This document shows, piece by piece, positions 12,633-27,600 of a stretch of DNA of 64,000 nt (position 1 is its first letter; every line of letters begins with the position of its first letter). The position numbers and the translations under genes are program-made. The DNA comes from Ectobius pallidus (taxonomy: Eukaryota; Arthropoda; Insecta; Blattodea; Ectobiidae). A model generated the notes under the pieces. It was not told the DNA's origin. It was given only the letters and a program-made list of their open reading frames with translations, and did no database searches. The DNA lies in assembly GCA_964059195.1 (NCBI GenBank), contig CAXKWD010000002.1, positions 54,090,923 to 54,154,922 on the forward strand, read 5' to 3'.

Positions 12633-15600
12633 ACTGGTATCTGAATAATGCATCTCCACATTACTTCATTTACGTATCATGTAAATGTATGAAATTATAC
12701 TATTTTCATCCAGGTTTAGCCACATGTTTTGGAGTCTTTAAATCAAGAATTTAAAAAGTCATATAAACTGGTAATTTTCACTGCTTTTAAATTAGTATTT
12801 GTTTGCCATTTGTTCTGCTCCGTCTTCCAGTTTCTATCATGATAATTATAATTTTATATTATAATAGTTATTATTTTTATCACTGAAGTCAAGCCATTAT
12901 TATCAGCTTTTTCCTTTCTCCCCCTGGTACTTTATCATATTAATTATTCACCTTCTCCTTAACTTTAAAAACAGGTTGATGTAGCACTAAAACACACAAA
13001 AATGTAGGCCTGGAACTGCCCCTGACCACAAGCTCCTGCTCTTTCGATGTTTCAGGATCACCCACGTGTAATTACTTATCTTTTTTTAATTGATTAATAT
13101 TGATACAGCTGGTATTTTTTCTAATTATTATTGTTCTTTGTTTTGTTTATATAATTGTATTTATATAGTATAAGGTATGTATGGTATAATAAATAAATAA
13201 ATCAGAATAAATGTCAGAATGTCAGCCTGGGTGGCGCAGTTGGTAGTACTGGCTTTATGTGCTCAAGATGGTGACTTCGATCCCGGTCTGGTCGATGGCA
13301 CTTATGTGTGCATGAATGTGATAGGCTCATGTCTACAGATTTACAGGCAAGTAAAAGAACTCCTGCAGGACAAAATTTCAGGACACTGTAAACTAGTAGT
13401 TCTTAGATAATCTTTGATAATGCTTCAATTTCTCCCTCCCTCTCTCTCTCTCTACCTTATATATCTTTCTACAATACAATAATTGTAAAATTTCATATTC
13501 TTCATTGCAAGGTATAAATATCACCAAAATGTTATAATTAATGTGAAAAGTATGTAATGTTGCCAATTTCGACACTTATGATACATCAGTTTCCTCATAT
13601 AATGTGAAAATATCAGTTAATACGTGCAGTATTCATTTAATTTGCATTACAGTGGACAACATGAAGCAGTAGCTGTGGGCCTTGCTAAGAGATGGCGTTA
13701 CTGTCTTGTTCCTCGCAACAATGACTTGTAACACGAGTGTCCTGTATTATATTAGAATGTAACTGGTATTTATACGTAGCTAAATAGTAATACTGTGTAT
13801 TATGTTTTTTGCAAAAGTATTTGCCTAAAATTCTCTAAAACAGGGCAATACATTAAAAATCATATCTATAAATTTTATGCAATTTTTTTTTATATGATAA
13901 TTAGCACAGCATTTCTAGATTTCCATTACATTAATGTTCTTTTAATAAAATTTCTTTAGTAAGTAGCTTTTCTGAACAGGAGAAAAAAGAATAATGCTAT
14001 TAAGAGGTAAGGAAAAACTCACAATATAGGATGTTTGTGTTGGCAGTTGTTCTTGAGGCATCATCAACATTACAGGTTGGCCATATGAGTCCCCATACTA
14101 CAAAATTGAAAAGAAAGTAAGTAAAAACAAAGCATGCTAAAAAGTAACTAATTAGAGAACATTACTAGAAGGTAAAGTCTTAAGGAGACATACAAATATG
14201 AAAATAAATAACTGATAATAAATAACTGATAAAAGTACAGACAGCTTTCCTGAAATTCCATATTTTACAGTTTATTCCCAATCACCAAACAGGTCACTAA
14301 TTTTAAGTACAGTGAAACCGCTCTATAATGGACACACCCAGTACCAGTACCATAAAATCTGTCTGCTAGAGAGGGCCTTTAAAAAACAAACAACATAAAA
14401 TTTGTGAAATATGTATTACTTATGTGAAGACAGTTGCTGAAGTCTGCACTATATTGTAAGTAAAATAGAAACTGTACTTAATGTGGGGGTTTTTAAACCT
14501 CTCAAGCTACTCGTTTGAGGCTTTGAAATCTACAATACCTATTTTGATACGATTTCTAAAGCTTTAGTTAGTAAAGAGTCCTGATAAAGGGATATTTCTT
14601 ATCTTTTATTTTGCTAGACAACTGTACTACTGCCTTATCAATAAGTAGAGGAACCTATTTTTGGTGAATTTTTTAAAACAGCTTTCATACATTCTTTTGT
14701 AGTTACTTTAGTATTTTTTATTTGCTATTCCTATTTGAATTTTGTCAACAAATTTGTTATTTTTGTTACGATTAACTAAGGAACAGAAAGTTTCAGCACA
14801 TACTAATTTCAATTTATGTGGCTTGGTTTCTTTTTCAAAATGCAAATGAACTCTTATTTGTAGTATACATTGGTTTGTCATGAATTTCATTAAAATATCA
14901 ACTATCAAATTTTTATTATCACAGTTTGCCTTCCATGATCGAATCACAGTTACCACCTTCAAATTTACCAATGTAATTCACATAAATTATTTTGCGATTT
15001 TGTTGGAAGGTGAACAATTTCTACATTTTAAATCACTTGTGGTTTTTCATTAATAAAATTTCAATTTCCTATTTTGCAAAAAACAGGTGCCTTTTTCAAT
15101 AAGCTGAGGATATTTTCTATAATGGCTAATTGTTCCTGTAACTGCTAAATATGAAGAGACAAGTTAAAAGTCTGTTTTCCGCATCAAATTATGATGAATG
15201 AGAAGGTATTTCTCACTGCCAATCAACTAGTATTTGGACTAACAGTGCCTATTTTGTGTAAAAGCCTATTTAAGCACCTAAAACATTCATTAAATTTAAT
15301 ATTCAATACACCTTGTAGGATGGCAAAAGCCGATGTGGTACTCACGTTGTTTTCTTTTATATCTTTGGTCAGCAAAAGCCAATATGGATGGAGCAAACCC
15401 AGAAATAGCAGCAGACCTTGCTTTCATATGCAGCCATTTTGATTACCCCTAGAGGCCAGAGACCTGCTGCTAGTGAAATCAATGGAGATTGTGAAAGAAA
15501 GAAAGATCTAAAAAGAAAGTAACCTAGATGAAATTCCTAGAGATACGGACCATGCCTTTCAGGACCAAATTTGAAAGATTCTACAAAGGAATGTTGGCTG

Positions 15601-18600
15601 GGAAGATGTTATGTAAATAAATAATAACTTATGTGGTACATCTTCAGTCAGAACTTTACAGTAGTCAGCAGTGAAAATGCTTGGTACAAACATTATTTAA
15701 GTTAATCACTAGAGATGCTATTTTGTGGTGAATAAAAATGTTAAATTTCGGTATAAAAATTGGGTCAATTACGGTGTTATTTCGCATAAAAACTAAATAC
15801 GTTTTTAGCCTTTGTGGTGCAAATAATTGTATATTTCCGCACATGAGCATGATCAAGAAAAAATATGCACCATTACCCATAAAAGATAAAGTTTAGAGTA
15901 TTTCAATAGGCCTATTTTATTCTAAATTCTAAATCCCCACATTTTGAGGAAGAGGCCTATTTTATTCTAAATTCTAAATCCCCACATTTTGAGGAAGAAG
16001 TCTTGTCCTCTTATCGGTTAGAATGTCTGAATATCCTGAGAAAGCTCTCTTAGCATCTACATTATTCACCAGAATAAAAATGCTTTTATATTGAGAACAT
16101 AGGCCTACATGTTTAAGAACTTTCATTAACATTGATTATTGAATTCTTTGTTCTAATTAATGAGCACAAATTATTTAGTTATTTTTTCTGAAACCAGAGA
16201 TTTCCCTTGAAAGTAAAAAAAAGAGGAATTTTGCGCAAAAAACAACAATTTCGCATAAACACAAAATTTTGCATTTTTTTGCGATTAAAAAATGACAATA
16301 ATTCCACGTAAGAATGTTTGAAACACAAGATTACTGTTTTATCAATAGTAATAACAACAATTCGCGAAAACTAGGTATCTCTATTAATCACATCCCATGA
16401 GGTTGATGAAACATCCTGTAAATTTACAAATATTCTAACTGAAACAAGGCAGCAGAAAACCTTGAAAAATACTTAGCAGTCAACTGTAATGTACGTGGAG
16501 AGAAAGTATTCATTACATAATTAACAGCATGCAGTACAAATTTAGAATGTGCTTTTTAGGATACTTGAAATAATATTTTAATGTATATGTGGCTTGAGGA
16601 TTTCCCAGAGTTGAGAATATATCATTGTTTCTCGGACTTCCAACCAGGTGAGTTGAAGGATATGTTCCAAGCTTTCAGCAGCTATCTCTATCTTCTGGGA
16701 GAAGTGAGGTGGATTGGGAAATATCCGTTTCATATATAGGAAAAACAGGATATGCTAGAATGGGTGGGGAGCCAATAAGAAAATAGAATAATTATATGGA
16801 GAGCTCATATTTTAATCCCTAAATATCCTCAGCTTACTTATTCAGCCCCACTGCCATTTTGAAACTGATTCACTACTGGTTTAACTTGTCATTCGTCAAA
16901 TAACTCCTGTTGTATTTTTAACATCTCTGTTATCCGCAACTTTCCAATTTTAAAGCAGATAGTCACATTCTCTACACTCAAATATTGTTTAACAATAAAT
17001 AATGTCTAAGTACCTGCAATCAATTCTGTTTTGATGCTATATGCCAATATGATTAATATCATCCTCAAAATCCAGCGATGCCAGCCTTTGTACTGATTCT
17101 ACCTGCTCAAGAGTGCCATGGCTTTCTACACAAAAATGTACGGCTGTTGAAAATGCACACAAAGGACGGACTTTTACCCCCCCCCCCCCCAAGGATTATT
17201 TTTTCTAATTATAACAACACAGATACACATAATTTAGGTATGATAATAATATGTTTCCATTATATTTATTGCTATATAATATTGGTATGACACGAAGTCT
17301 TTGTCACTGCAGTTATCAGAAAAATCATTATCACTATCACAGGGTATATATCAAGTGTTGAAATCACACTGTTCTAAATACTCTAATAATATTCATAATC
17401 TTTTCTGCCAACAAATGTCTTGCAAACATTATCCCATGGTTACTACCAAAGAAAGAAATTGCAATGATACGGCAATATGTTTCATTCACAAAAACATCCC
17501 CTTCTGAAGGTCACAAAGTACATCCTTGAAAAGATGTCATACATGTCTGCCTAAAAAATATGTATATTATTTGGTAAAAATGAATTCCACTCTGATCAGA
17601 GCTGGCATTTTAGACAGTGAAAATCAGGAACCGAGTGAATCGACAGGTGGAATTTAGAAGCAGTTTTCCAACAAACAGCCTCGTGCTGAAAGGGTTAATA
17701 TGGAGTTTCATTCAATAAATAAGGATTAATAAAAATGTTCATTGAACGGGTGTCCAGTAAGACAGGTTTCACTGTAATTACGAAAATCCCATCTAAATAT
17801 GAGGCTATTTTCTTAAATTATCACACAGGAATTTTAGATAATCCTAAAATGTTCAACCACTCCAATATTTAAACCCTAACATAAATATAAATACTAGGGA
17901 TGGGTCGATACCACATTTTCTCGATACTCGATACTCGATACCGATACATGATTTTTCCTCGATACTCAATACTTCGATACTCGATACCTTCAACATTTCC
18001 AGTTTCAATAAATAGGTACATTACAAATTAAAATTTGAGAGAACTGTGTAATACCAACTAAATTAATTAAGTCTGCATATTTAATGAGACAAAATTTAAT
18101 ATCATCAGTAGCCTATAATTATTTTTAAACTTTACATTAAAACTAAAATTAGTTTTTTAAACAGTCCACTTACAAGCTTCTGTTAAAAAATACTAGCATT
18201 CCCACTTAATTGCAGAATTACAGAATTACAAAAGTATCGAGCGAGTTTTCTGAAGTATCGTTTGATGCCGATACCATGCAAGTATCGAGAGTATCGAGGT
18301 ATCGAAAGTATCGAGGACCCATCCCTAATAAATACATAGGAGCATGATTCTCTTCCGGTGAACCAAATAGTATGAAATGTTGTATGTATCATAACCATAA
18401 ATCATACAAATGTGTATCTGAATGTTCTCTAGTTGCTAACTTATAATGGAAGTTAACAGTGCTATCTTGGCCTAACACTAAGAAGGTCATTTGAGGGATA
18501 GGAAATGGAAGGTACTGATGTCTGACATGCATTGTCTGGTACATTTTGCAGTATGATAGTAAAACATATGTAGTACGTTGTATATTATTATATATAATGG

Positions 18601-21600
18601 TGAACACGAATATTGAAATACTGGTAGTTTCAGTCAGGCCACGATAGTTCTAACAAACTAGTTCTTATTGCAGCCAAACGTTATGCAGAATATGTGACAA
18701 AAAGACTATTATGGCAATGTTCATCTTGACAACAAAAATGGTTTCTACATACATCTTTGAAGATGCAGAATATAAGGTGGTATGTTTTTAAACGCAGCTC
18801 ATTCTCATGCAAAAACACTGCAACCAATCTTAAACACATCGCTGAAATGAATCAATTTGTTCTCCTTTCCAATGCATTAATGCACCAATGTTCAAACACA
18901 TCTAACGGTCTTGGGACACAGAGGGTACAAGGAGCTTAGCTAGTAGCATGATCATTCGAATGTAGTAAATCCAGTCAAAATTACTTTCGACCCACATTTT
19001 GAAAAATTAACTTCATGAAACCTAACACTGGGAACTATGCTTGTACCACTCTGTAAGGGGTTCGTAGAAAAGGCCACTTTATCTTCACTCCCTTAACCTA
19101 GCTTACTCCCTTAGCTTGAAGCATTTTCTGTTATGTTCTTCTCTAATCAAGTTTTTTGTGACTAAGTATGACTTTTTAATGCACCTTCTTTCTTACATTG
19201 TTCCCCTTCAGCTTCCTAGGGTCAAATCTGTTTCACACAAGTTAGAAGAATTTATTATTTATACTAATGTCTCTCACTAAGTGCAAAAGATTCAAGATAA
19301 CTGATACTACAAGTTTGATGCACAACCACAAAAAAATATTGTGATCAACTCTTGAGATAAATTTAAAGAATGAATGTTCAGATTGAATTATTTTCAAAAG
19401 AAATTATTGTTGAATGATACCAATTGTTTATGGATATCCCCAGTCATCAAATCACAGGATTCACACCATTAAAAATAACACTATTCTCAAGCTCTTCAGT
19501 CCATAATAGAAAGAAGAGGCAAGATTCAATTACATTAAACTCCCATTATCCATGGGCATAAATACAGCAGCTATTTTGGAATCATAATTTCAATTGTTTA
19601 AATATTTCATTTCCTGTTTTGTACACAAATTTTGTGTTCCATGTTACCATTTATTACGCACTTAATGGTCACAGTTTACTTTATTTCTTAAGTTTTGCAA
19701 CAAGAATCAGAGATGAAGTTTTTACTCAGGGAAAATCTTTTTGGCAAAGTAAACTGACAGTAAAATGCTGTTGTAAATGGTTTCTAGTAATCCCGGTAAC
19801 TGAAACCAATGTCTGTAAGATACATTACGTACTTACATAAATATCAAATCCAGAGAGTAACTGACAAACTATGCTGAAATTTTCATAATAGCGAAAAGCA
19901 GAAACAAGGAATATAATAAAAATCTTATATAAAGTCTTCCAACATGACCCAACCTGAAAAAATCCTCAACTCACTATCCTTGTTGGTTACTACACAGAAG
20001 ACTATGTTAAAAAATGCATTCGTTATGCAAGAATTTATAAGTTCCTAAATTCTGAAGAAAAAGTTGTTATATCAATTATGCATGGCAACATGAATATAAT
20101 GAATAGGGACCGGATTTTTAGGTTTTTAAAAACACTCATTTAGGTTTTCCATTAGGTGAAATAGTTTTTTTTAGGTTTTTTGTCCAAAATATCGTTTTCG
20201 GGTAAAATAATTGGTTTAATGAATTTGATTGTGCTACATAGGATTGAATACATAATTAGGGACCGGATTTTTAGGTTTTTAAAAACACTCATTTAGGTAT
20301 TCCATTAGGTGAAATAGTTTTTTTAGGTTTTTTGTCCAAAATATCGTTTTCGGGTAAAATAATTGGTTTAATGAATTTGATTGTGCTACATAGGATTGAA
20401 TACATAATACTTGTAAAGTTTAACTTAACAAAATTGACTTAAATTTGTGTAAACTTGCTTTAAGACAATATTATACAATTGAAGAAAGAAAGCATAAACA
20501 ATCAAAAGAAGCAGTGAAAATAAGATTGCCTCACATTTCCTGGTTACAGTATATCACTAAATATGTTTCAAGATTCTCAACTGTGAAGTTCTTCCTGTTA
20601 TCTCTTAGTTAATAGTTAATACTGTATCTAGACACTACCCTTCTCAGGATTCGAATCCGATGCTTGTAATTTAGGGAGTAATTATTCTCTCCCCGCAAAA
20701 TATCGATTTCTCAACTGACCAACAAAAAAAGACAAAAAAGGAGCCTAAATGAGATATTTTAGGTTTTATGTCCCGTTTAGGTATATTTAGGTTTTTATGC
20801 CCCATTTAGGTATTTTTAGGTTCCACAGAATTAATGTGGGTGAATCCTATGGACATGATTCGAAAAAGTGTATGAGCGCTTTTTGTTTTGGAAGTGAGGA
20901 AAAAAATAGGTAAAAACCTAAGAATCCGGTCCCTAATAATGAATATTAATTTACTGAGATTTTCCACTGAATGTACACACAAGTGAGCTTTGACTTTTAT
21001 GGCAGAAGACTGTTTGCTAATAAGTATAGAGTTCAATGCAATTTATTGCTTAATCGGTAATTTTGCTGTATTTGCTATTACCATGGATAACAGAGATTCT
21101 ATTGAACATGAAATGTTTCTCCTGCTAGCTGCACAACGTCAACATATTAAACCACCAGCTAATTTACAAGCTATAAGTACACACAAATGGCAAATCATTT
21201 GTAATAAGTGAATTAAGGAAAAAGGGAAGCTAGCTGCACACTACTACCCATTCATGCACATTCTTAAGAGCCACAAAATTAAGAGTTGACTCAAGAGGGA
21301 AAGCACTGTCTACATGTCTACAGACGGGCATCACAAACAGTGTGATATGGCAGTTTTTATATGTCACATCAACTTTTCTGTGATACTGACAACTTCTGAA
21401 ATGACACTCTTAACTAATAAATGAGATAAATAACCAAATATTACAGTACAATGACTTTCAACCTTTATATTATTTATTGAAGACCTTAATTATATTATAA
21501 TATAAATTTCCTTCTATTCTTGTAGGAATGTGTGCTTCTACTCAATTATATTATAAATTTTCTTCTATTCTTGTAGGAGTATATGCTTCTTCTGAAGGTC

Positions 21601-24600
21601 CTCATAATGTTATGTCATATTATTTCTAAACTTGGTCAATCAGCAAAGCACTGGTATCCCCTTATTGATTTATGTTTATAGAAATATAAATAATATTTTG
21701 CACTACATGAACTGTAAACCCATTTGGTTTAAATATGAAATAACACTTAAATTATTTTTAATGTGAATACAAAATAAACCCAGTTTTTATAACTAAAATT
21801 AACATTTCCATTTACCGTACCGTAAAACAGGATCCCTAAGAATTACTAATTCTATTTTGAAAATTGCAATACCAAAGCACTCTGAGACCTGCTGCTCACT
21901 TTCAAATTTTTGTTCCATTTAATGAACAACTAATTTCACCAAAAATGTTATCAAATTAAAACGTGGAGCTATTCACGGCCATTATCAAGAGAGCGGCAAT
22001 CTTCCGGCCTATAAGGCCATGGTCCAAGGTTGTTAAAACCTGATGCGTCTCCTACAATATTAGACCCTAGCTTATAACAAGAGTTACTGAAATGTTTCCT
22101 TGTACTGAAAAAGAAGCAGAAGGGGGAGGGGGAGGAGAAAGCGAGAATATCTTTCTCATTCAAGGTCAGATGAATGTGATTTTTAACAAGTTTCACCATT
22201 AAAGGCAACCGTGAAATTGGTTGAGGATTAATAGTTTAGCTACTGGTAATCTGGCTGCAATCTGTAAACATATATAAACTTCACATTGTGTTACAGGATC
22301 TCCCCCTTGTCCTGAGCAGTAGAATTCTTTACAAAAATTAAAATACATAAAGGTAGGTGAATTTGAAAAGTTGTATACAGTATTTAGAAAAGTGAAAAAC
22401 AAAATGAAAGAAAAAATTGAATGCTAAACCTCCTGTACCCTAGTCTAGCTTGTTACCACCGAGCTACTGAGTAAGCTGGGGAATAACTTGAATGCTTGAC
22501 ACAGGAGTAATATTTCTTTCCTATGTTTCTGTGTTAAATTTTTAAACTTTTGGTGTAAGTAAATGAGCTTTGTTTTCTCTAATATTTATTATACTGATCA
22601 GTTCAGAATAATAGTATCTTTCTAATAATTACTGTATATACCCGAATACTACCCGCCCCTGAATAATACCCACACCCAAATTTTTCGAAAGGAAATTAAT
22701 TAAATTAAAATTAATTTTAAAAAAAAATATATCTATAAGCCCACATATACAATTATTTTGCCAGTTTTATTCTTAATTAAACAGTTATAATTAACAATAC
22801 ATACCACAAAAGAATTAAATATGATAGGCTAAAATGTAATTAAAAAAATAACATGCATAGTAACACCCAGCCACAACCTCACCGTTTTATACATCCAGCG
22901 CAACACTTTCAACAACATCAAATGGTCCAACCCAAGTTGAAAGTCGTGTGGAAATTCACCAAACTTTTCCCGAATTAGTGGTTCTGCTTGTACTGCATGT
23001 TTGCTTAGCATCTCTATGTGGAACAATGTGCGTAAGAAAGCATCTTCATTGTCTCATTTTCATTTCATTACAGCTTTGCTACTGTTATACTACACTGCGA
23101 TGCTACTCCAAAGCATCATGCTAAATTGAACTGATATGGTACAAAATGTCGAAATTCAGATGAGAGGAATCCAGTATTCAAATAATAACACACCCCAATT
23201 TTTCGCTTGTGATTTTTGAAAAAAATATGCAGGTAGTGTTCGAGTACTTATGGTACTGTTGACATGCATTGCATAGGACAGTAGAATATGACAGAAAAGA
23301 GATCAGAAGCAGCATCAGATATTTGCAGGTCCGGATATAGTACATATCCTATTTGTCCAACAAAAAATTGTACTGTGAAAAACATAAATTTGTTGAAAAT
23401 TGATTCTTCTAAAATAAATTCAACGAAAAATTTGACAAGCAGCAAGCAAGATACCCCATTGCTTCAGCCATGCTGTGATATTTCTCATTCCAGTGTTTTC
23501 TAAAATAGTTCTTTTAGCACCAGGGAAATAAAGCTCTTAAAGACATGTATGGGTAGTAAATAATGCTTGGATTTTAGCAGTACATTTAAAATCACTCATT
23601 AAACAAAATACCAATTTCAGTCACATTTGTGAAAGACATTTAGCTCTACAAACATACAAACATGACCACTATACTACTGGATGGTTCCTATGACTACTTA
23701 AGGCTACAACACAATGATATGATCTTACCATGGCCATGGAAGGTGATGCTAGCTGCTGTGACATCATCACAGGAGGTTGATTAGTGGCTTGCTGTCTTGA
23801 GCCACGAGGTTCAGATAAATAAGTCTTTAGCACACTTCCAGTGGTTTGACTGCTCACAGAATGACTGGTATCAGGCATCTGTTCTGTTGTACGCAATCGT
23901 TTATTGCTGCGAGATGGCTCCCTGACCGAGGAATATGACCCAAATTGTGTAGCTGACTGCTGTTCTCGAAGAATAGTTGACTGCTGAACCTGAGATTGCT
24001 GCTGCTGCCCCTGAGCAAGCTGCAATGGCTGCTGCCCTTGGCGTCTAGGTGGCTGCATTTCTTGATATTTACGTGGCTGTTGTACTTGAATTCTAGAGGG
24101 CTGCAAACTTTGATTTGTTTTACATATTCTTTCTGGATTCACAGTATTTACAGATGTAGGTTGTATACTAGGAACATTTGTAGTTTGGGGAGCTGGAATC
24201 CTTGTAGCATTAGTAGCAGCAGTTTGTGGCCATGGAAGAAGTACTGTGTTTGTCTGAGATAGAGAACTGTTAGTTTGAGGTTCTGATTTGTTCTGATTTG
24301 ATTGCATTCTGGAACTATTGACTTGGATGTTAGGATTCTGTCGTAACTCAGGTTTTGGATTAACTAATACCATCGTATTATTATTGTTGTTCATTCCAGT
24401 TCTTGCTATATTGACTAGATTCCTTGAATCACATTGTACTGTATCTATCATTGCTTCCTCTAACAAGGGATCTACAGTCTGTCCTGCTTGGGTATTTGTA
24501 TCACCAGGCATTCTCACAGCCAAATCGCCTTCAACACACAAGTTATTACTCGATGCTGGAATGCTAGCTACAGGAATCTTCCTTCCATCACAAGTATAAA

Positions 24601-27600
24601 CTACTATGTTTGATGACTTGTCATTCTCTTCAGCATCATCATCAGTTATCACAATCACTTCATCATCGTCATCATCATCAGAGTCTAATGTAATCACATC
24701 TAATACAGTCTGAGAGGCAAGATGTGGCACTGTGGAGGTTTCTCCAGAATCAGAGTCTGAACTAGAACTCTGATCAGATGATTCTGAACGAGGTGGAGGA
24801 CTACAATAAGTTGCTGTAGTAGTGCCAGGAGAAGCAGGGCCTGCTTGACGATTAGATGATGTAGCTTCTGCAGAAGGAGTAGAAACCCTATCTTCTTCTT
24901 CTTCTTCTTCTTCTTCTTCTTCATCATCATCATCATCTTCGTCATCATCTTCATCTTCATCATTAGAAGGCTGTCTAACAATCTTTTGTTTCCTTGTTAT
25001 TCTTCTTCTTGGGCCTCTCCAAGATCGTCTTGGCCTGCGTGCGACACTTGCTTCAGGGTTATTTGTTAAACTATCACTTTCATTACTTGTTTCAGATGAT
25101 CCTACCCTACTACAATCATCACATTCCCAATCGACATTAGAGTATGTGAGATTAGCACAACCTAAATGAGTTCCCTTTGAGCCACATAATAAACATAAAA
25201 CAATTTCCCACCGTGTGCCTGCCACTTCATGTTCCCGTCCCTTAGGGTCAAGACATTGTGCAGTGTCACAGCGATGGTGCCTGTAGAGAAGATCCTGGTA
25301 GGCATTTGGCTCAAGTTCCCATGCAGCATCTTGTTCAGGAATGTATATGCCAAACTGCTGCATGGTTTCATAGAACATTTCTTTGTTATTACACATAGGA
25401 CACTTGAAAAAGTATCCTGCAGTCATAGCCATTCTTTGCACACACTTTCTGTGAAACCATGCATTGACACGACAACACGGTGCCCATAGAATTGTTCTTG
25501 AGTCACTGGTGTCCAGTTCTTCATAACATATGAAACACGTTACACCATCCTTCCTTCCTTGCTTTAAGATATTTGGGTCTATCATTTGTGTTGGTCTATG
25601 GCTTGCACAGAAGGACCTAAAAAAAAAAATGCTGCTTAATAACAGTATTCCAAATGTTAATTAACTTAATACAGCAGATCATCAGAAAATAACTTATAAA
25701 CATTGACCTCAACCACCAAAGCTTAATCTGCACCAATGGGTAATTTACTAAAACCATGTACAGTCAAAACCATTTATAACAACATGCTGGGTATAACAAT
25801 GAAATCTAACGGTCCTATCTAAATTCTATATAAACTCTGTATTTAAAAAAATCGCTTAGTATGATCTCGCCTATTACGACATATCACTTAAAACAAAGTA
25901 TTTTTATAGCATTTTCAGAGAAATGTATCGGCTGTAACATCCAACGATGATATTATTTACGTTTTTAGGATTGCCAATAACAATGTAGGCCTAATGCTTA
26001 TTTTCAAACTCTTTGTTGTCAGCAGATTGTGGATTTCAAATCAATACCTCTGTTAAGTTAAGGCAAGCATCGCTGTCAAGATCTCACTAACGAAAAGGAA
26101 AGTGTATTATTGAAGAGAAGTTACATAATATGTCGATTAGAAAAAGGGGAAACAAATGCCAGCATCATAAAGGAATTGGGTGTATCACACTAGATTTCTA
26201 AAATGTGGAAGGACAAAATATAGTCTCTTTTCGAGCAAAATCCTCTAAAAATCGTGCCAATTAATGAATCTATTCTGCAAGCGGTAGCTAATGAATTTGC
26301 TTCTCGGTTCTTCCTCTTGGATAAAATGATGTGTAAGGTACAGTATGAAAAGAGAAAAAGGAGCAAGTGCAGGCCTTTGTAATTTACAGTATAAGTATTC
26401 TAGGAGAATACTTACAGTAATTATTTTGTGTATAGAGTACGTGCTGTGAGAGGAGAGTACTTAGAGTAATTATTTTGTGTATAGAGTACGTGCTGTGATA
26501 AATTTGTTTGAACTTTGCTTAACTTAATTCAAATGACTGGTTATGGGGTTTAATATTAAAGCCTTTTACTCTTACAGATGGTAATAACATTGGTGGTAGT
26601 ATAAATAAAATTATAAACATTTTACAACAGCTCCTGTTATACAGTGCAAACCAAAGATGAAAATTTGATTGAGTTTAATTACACTCTAAAAGAAAACTTG
26701 ACAGTATCATAAATAATCTTGAACTAAGTTTTTGAAAGTGGAAGTAGGTGCAATTTAACTCACTTGAATTGTCCAAAATACTGGTGCAACGAACCAGCTT
26801 TAAGTCCACATGGCAAGTGAAACTTCTTCTTGCATCGAGCAACGCAACAACCCAAAGAAGCACCAGTCAACTTGCAATACGAGCAGGTCTGGAATACACA
26901 TTTAACATATCAGTATCGAGAATGCAATTATCACTGCAGTGAACAAACATTAGTACCAAAGACAGAGACAATACAATGGAATGTGCAAACTGTTTCAACT
27001 AGTTGCATGAAAATGAATGAATTACAGTTACATGAAATCAAGGAAATTAACCCCAGCAGCAGCAGCAGCAGCATAATAATAATAATAATAATAACAACAA
27101 CAATAATAATAATAATAATCTGCACACTGGGTTGTAAGCAACTACAACTTTATGCAACCTTCCAATATTTTTGTTATTTAACAACATAAAATACAGTAAC
27201 AAATACAATAAAGCGGCAAATACAAAGTTAAGTACCATCTCGAATATCCAACCTTCGGTCATATGAAATTCTGTATGATCTGTCACTCTTCGTAGTAGAC
27301 GAAAATTTGTTCTTTACTGTAATTTTGGTGGACTTTATAACTGTAAGCTGTAGTATCCAGCAATCTCGAACTCTATAACTATGTAAACACGATCAGCAGT
27401 TTAAAATTTCTGACAATAACATCTAAATTTAGTAATCTAGTTAATGATCATGAAAATGAAGAAGAACCAGGCACTAGAACAGAGGAATAAAGATGACACA
27501 CAACGATGGTTTAAGTGCCTTGGAGATGATGCTAAATCTATGGATACATTACGATATTTGGGTCTTTTATTACGTATTTCTTTGTTTTTCTGCATTATCT

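Larger units (their letters stand above)
14310..17774. mobile_element. pogo-like TIR element, 3.5 kb, with nested hAT MITE
   Basis: The left end CAGTGAAACCGCTCTATAAT and right end (reversed) CAGTGAAACCTG lie between TA dinucleotides (14308-14309, 17775-17776). The GTGTCC words near each end also pair. These are the termini of pogo/Tigger-type elements. Interior frames are short and I recognise no transposase. A hAT MITE sits inside at 15710-16383. Poly-C at 17178. The long interior may hide more nested repeats. Confidence 0.6.

Noticed and set aside
22829..23026. 65-codon minus-strand frame
   Set aside because: Lies inside a diverged TIR element, no recognisable domain, no splice context.
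24700..24981. Frame with poly-Lys/Met and poly-Leu on the minus strand
   Set aside because: Shifted reading of the GAA/GAT-rich acidic run inside the ligase exon.
26931..27286. Frames rich in Ile, Leu, Ser or Cys runs
   Set aside because: They come from the AAT/AAC/AGC microsatellite.
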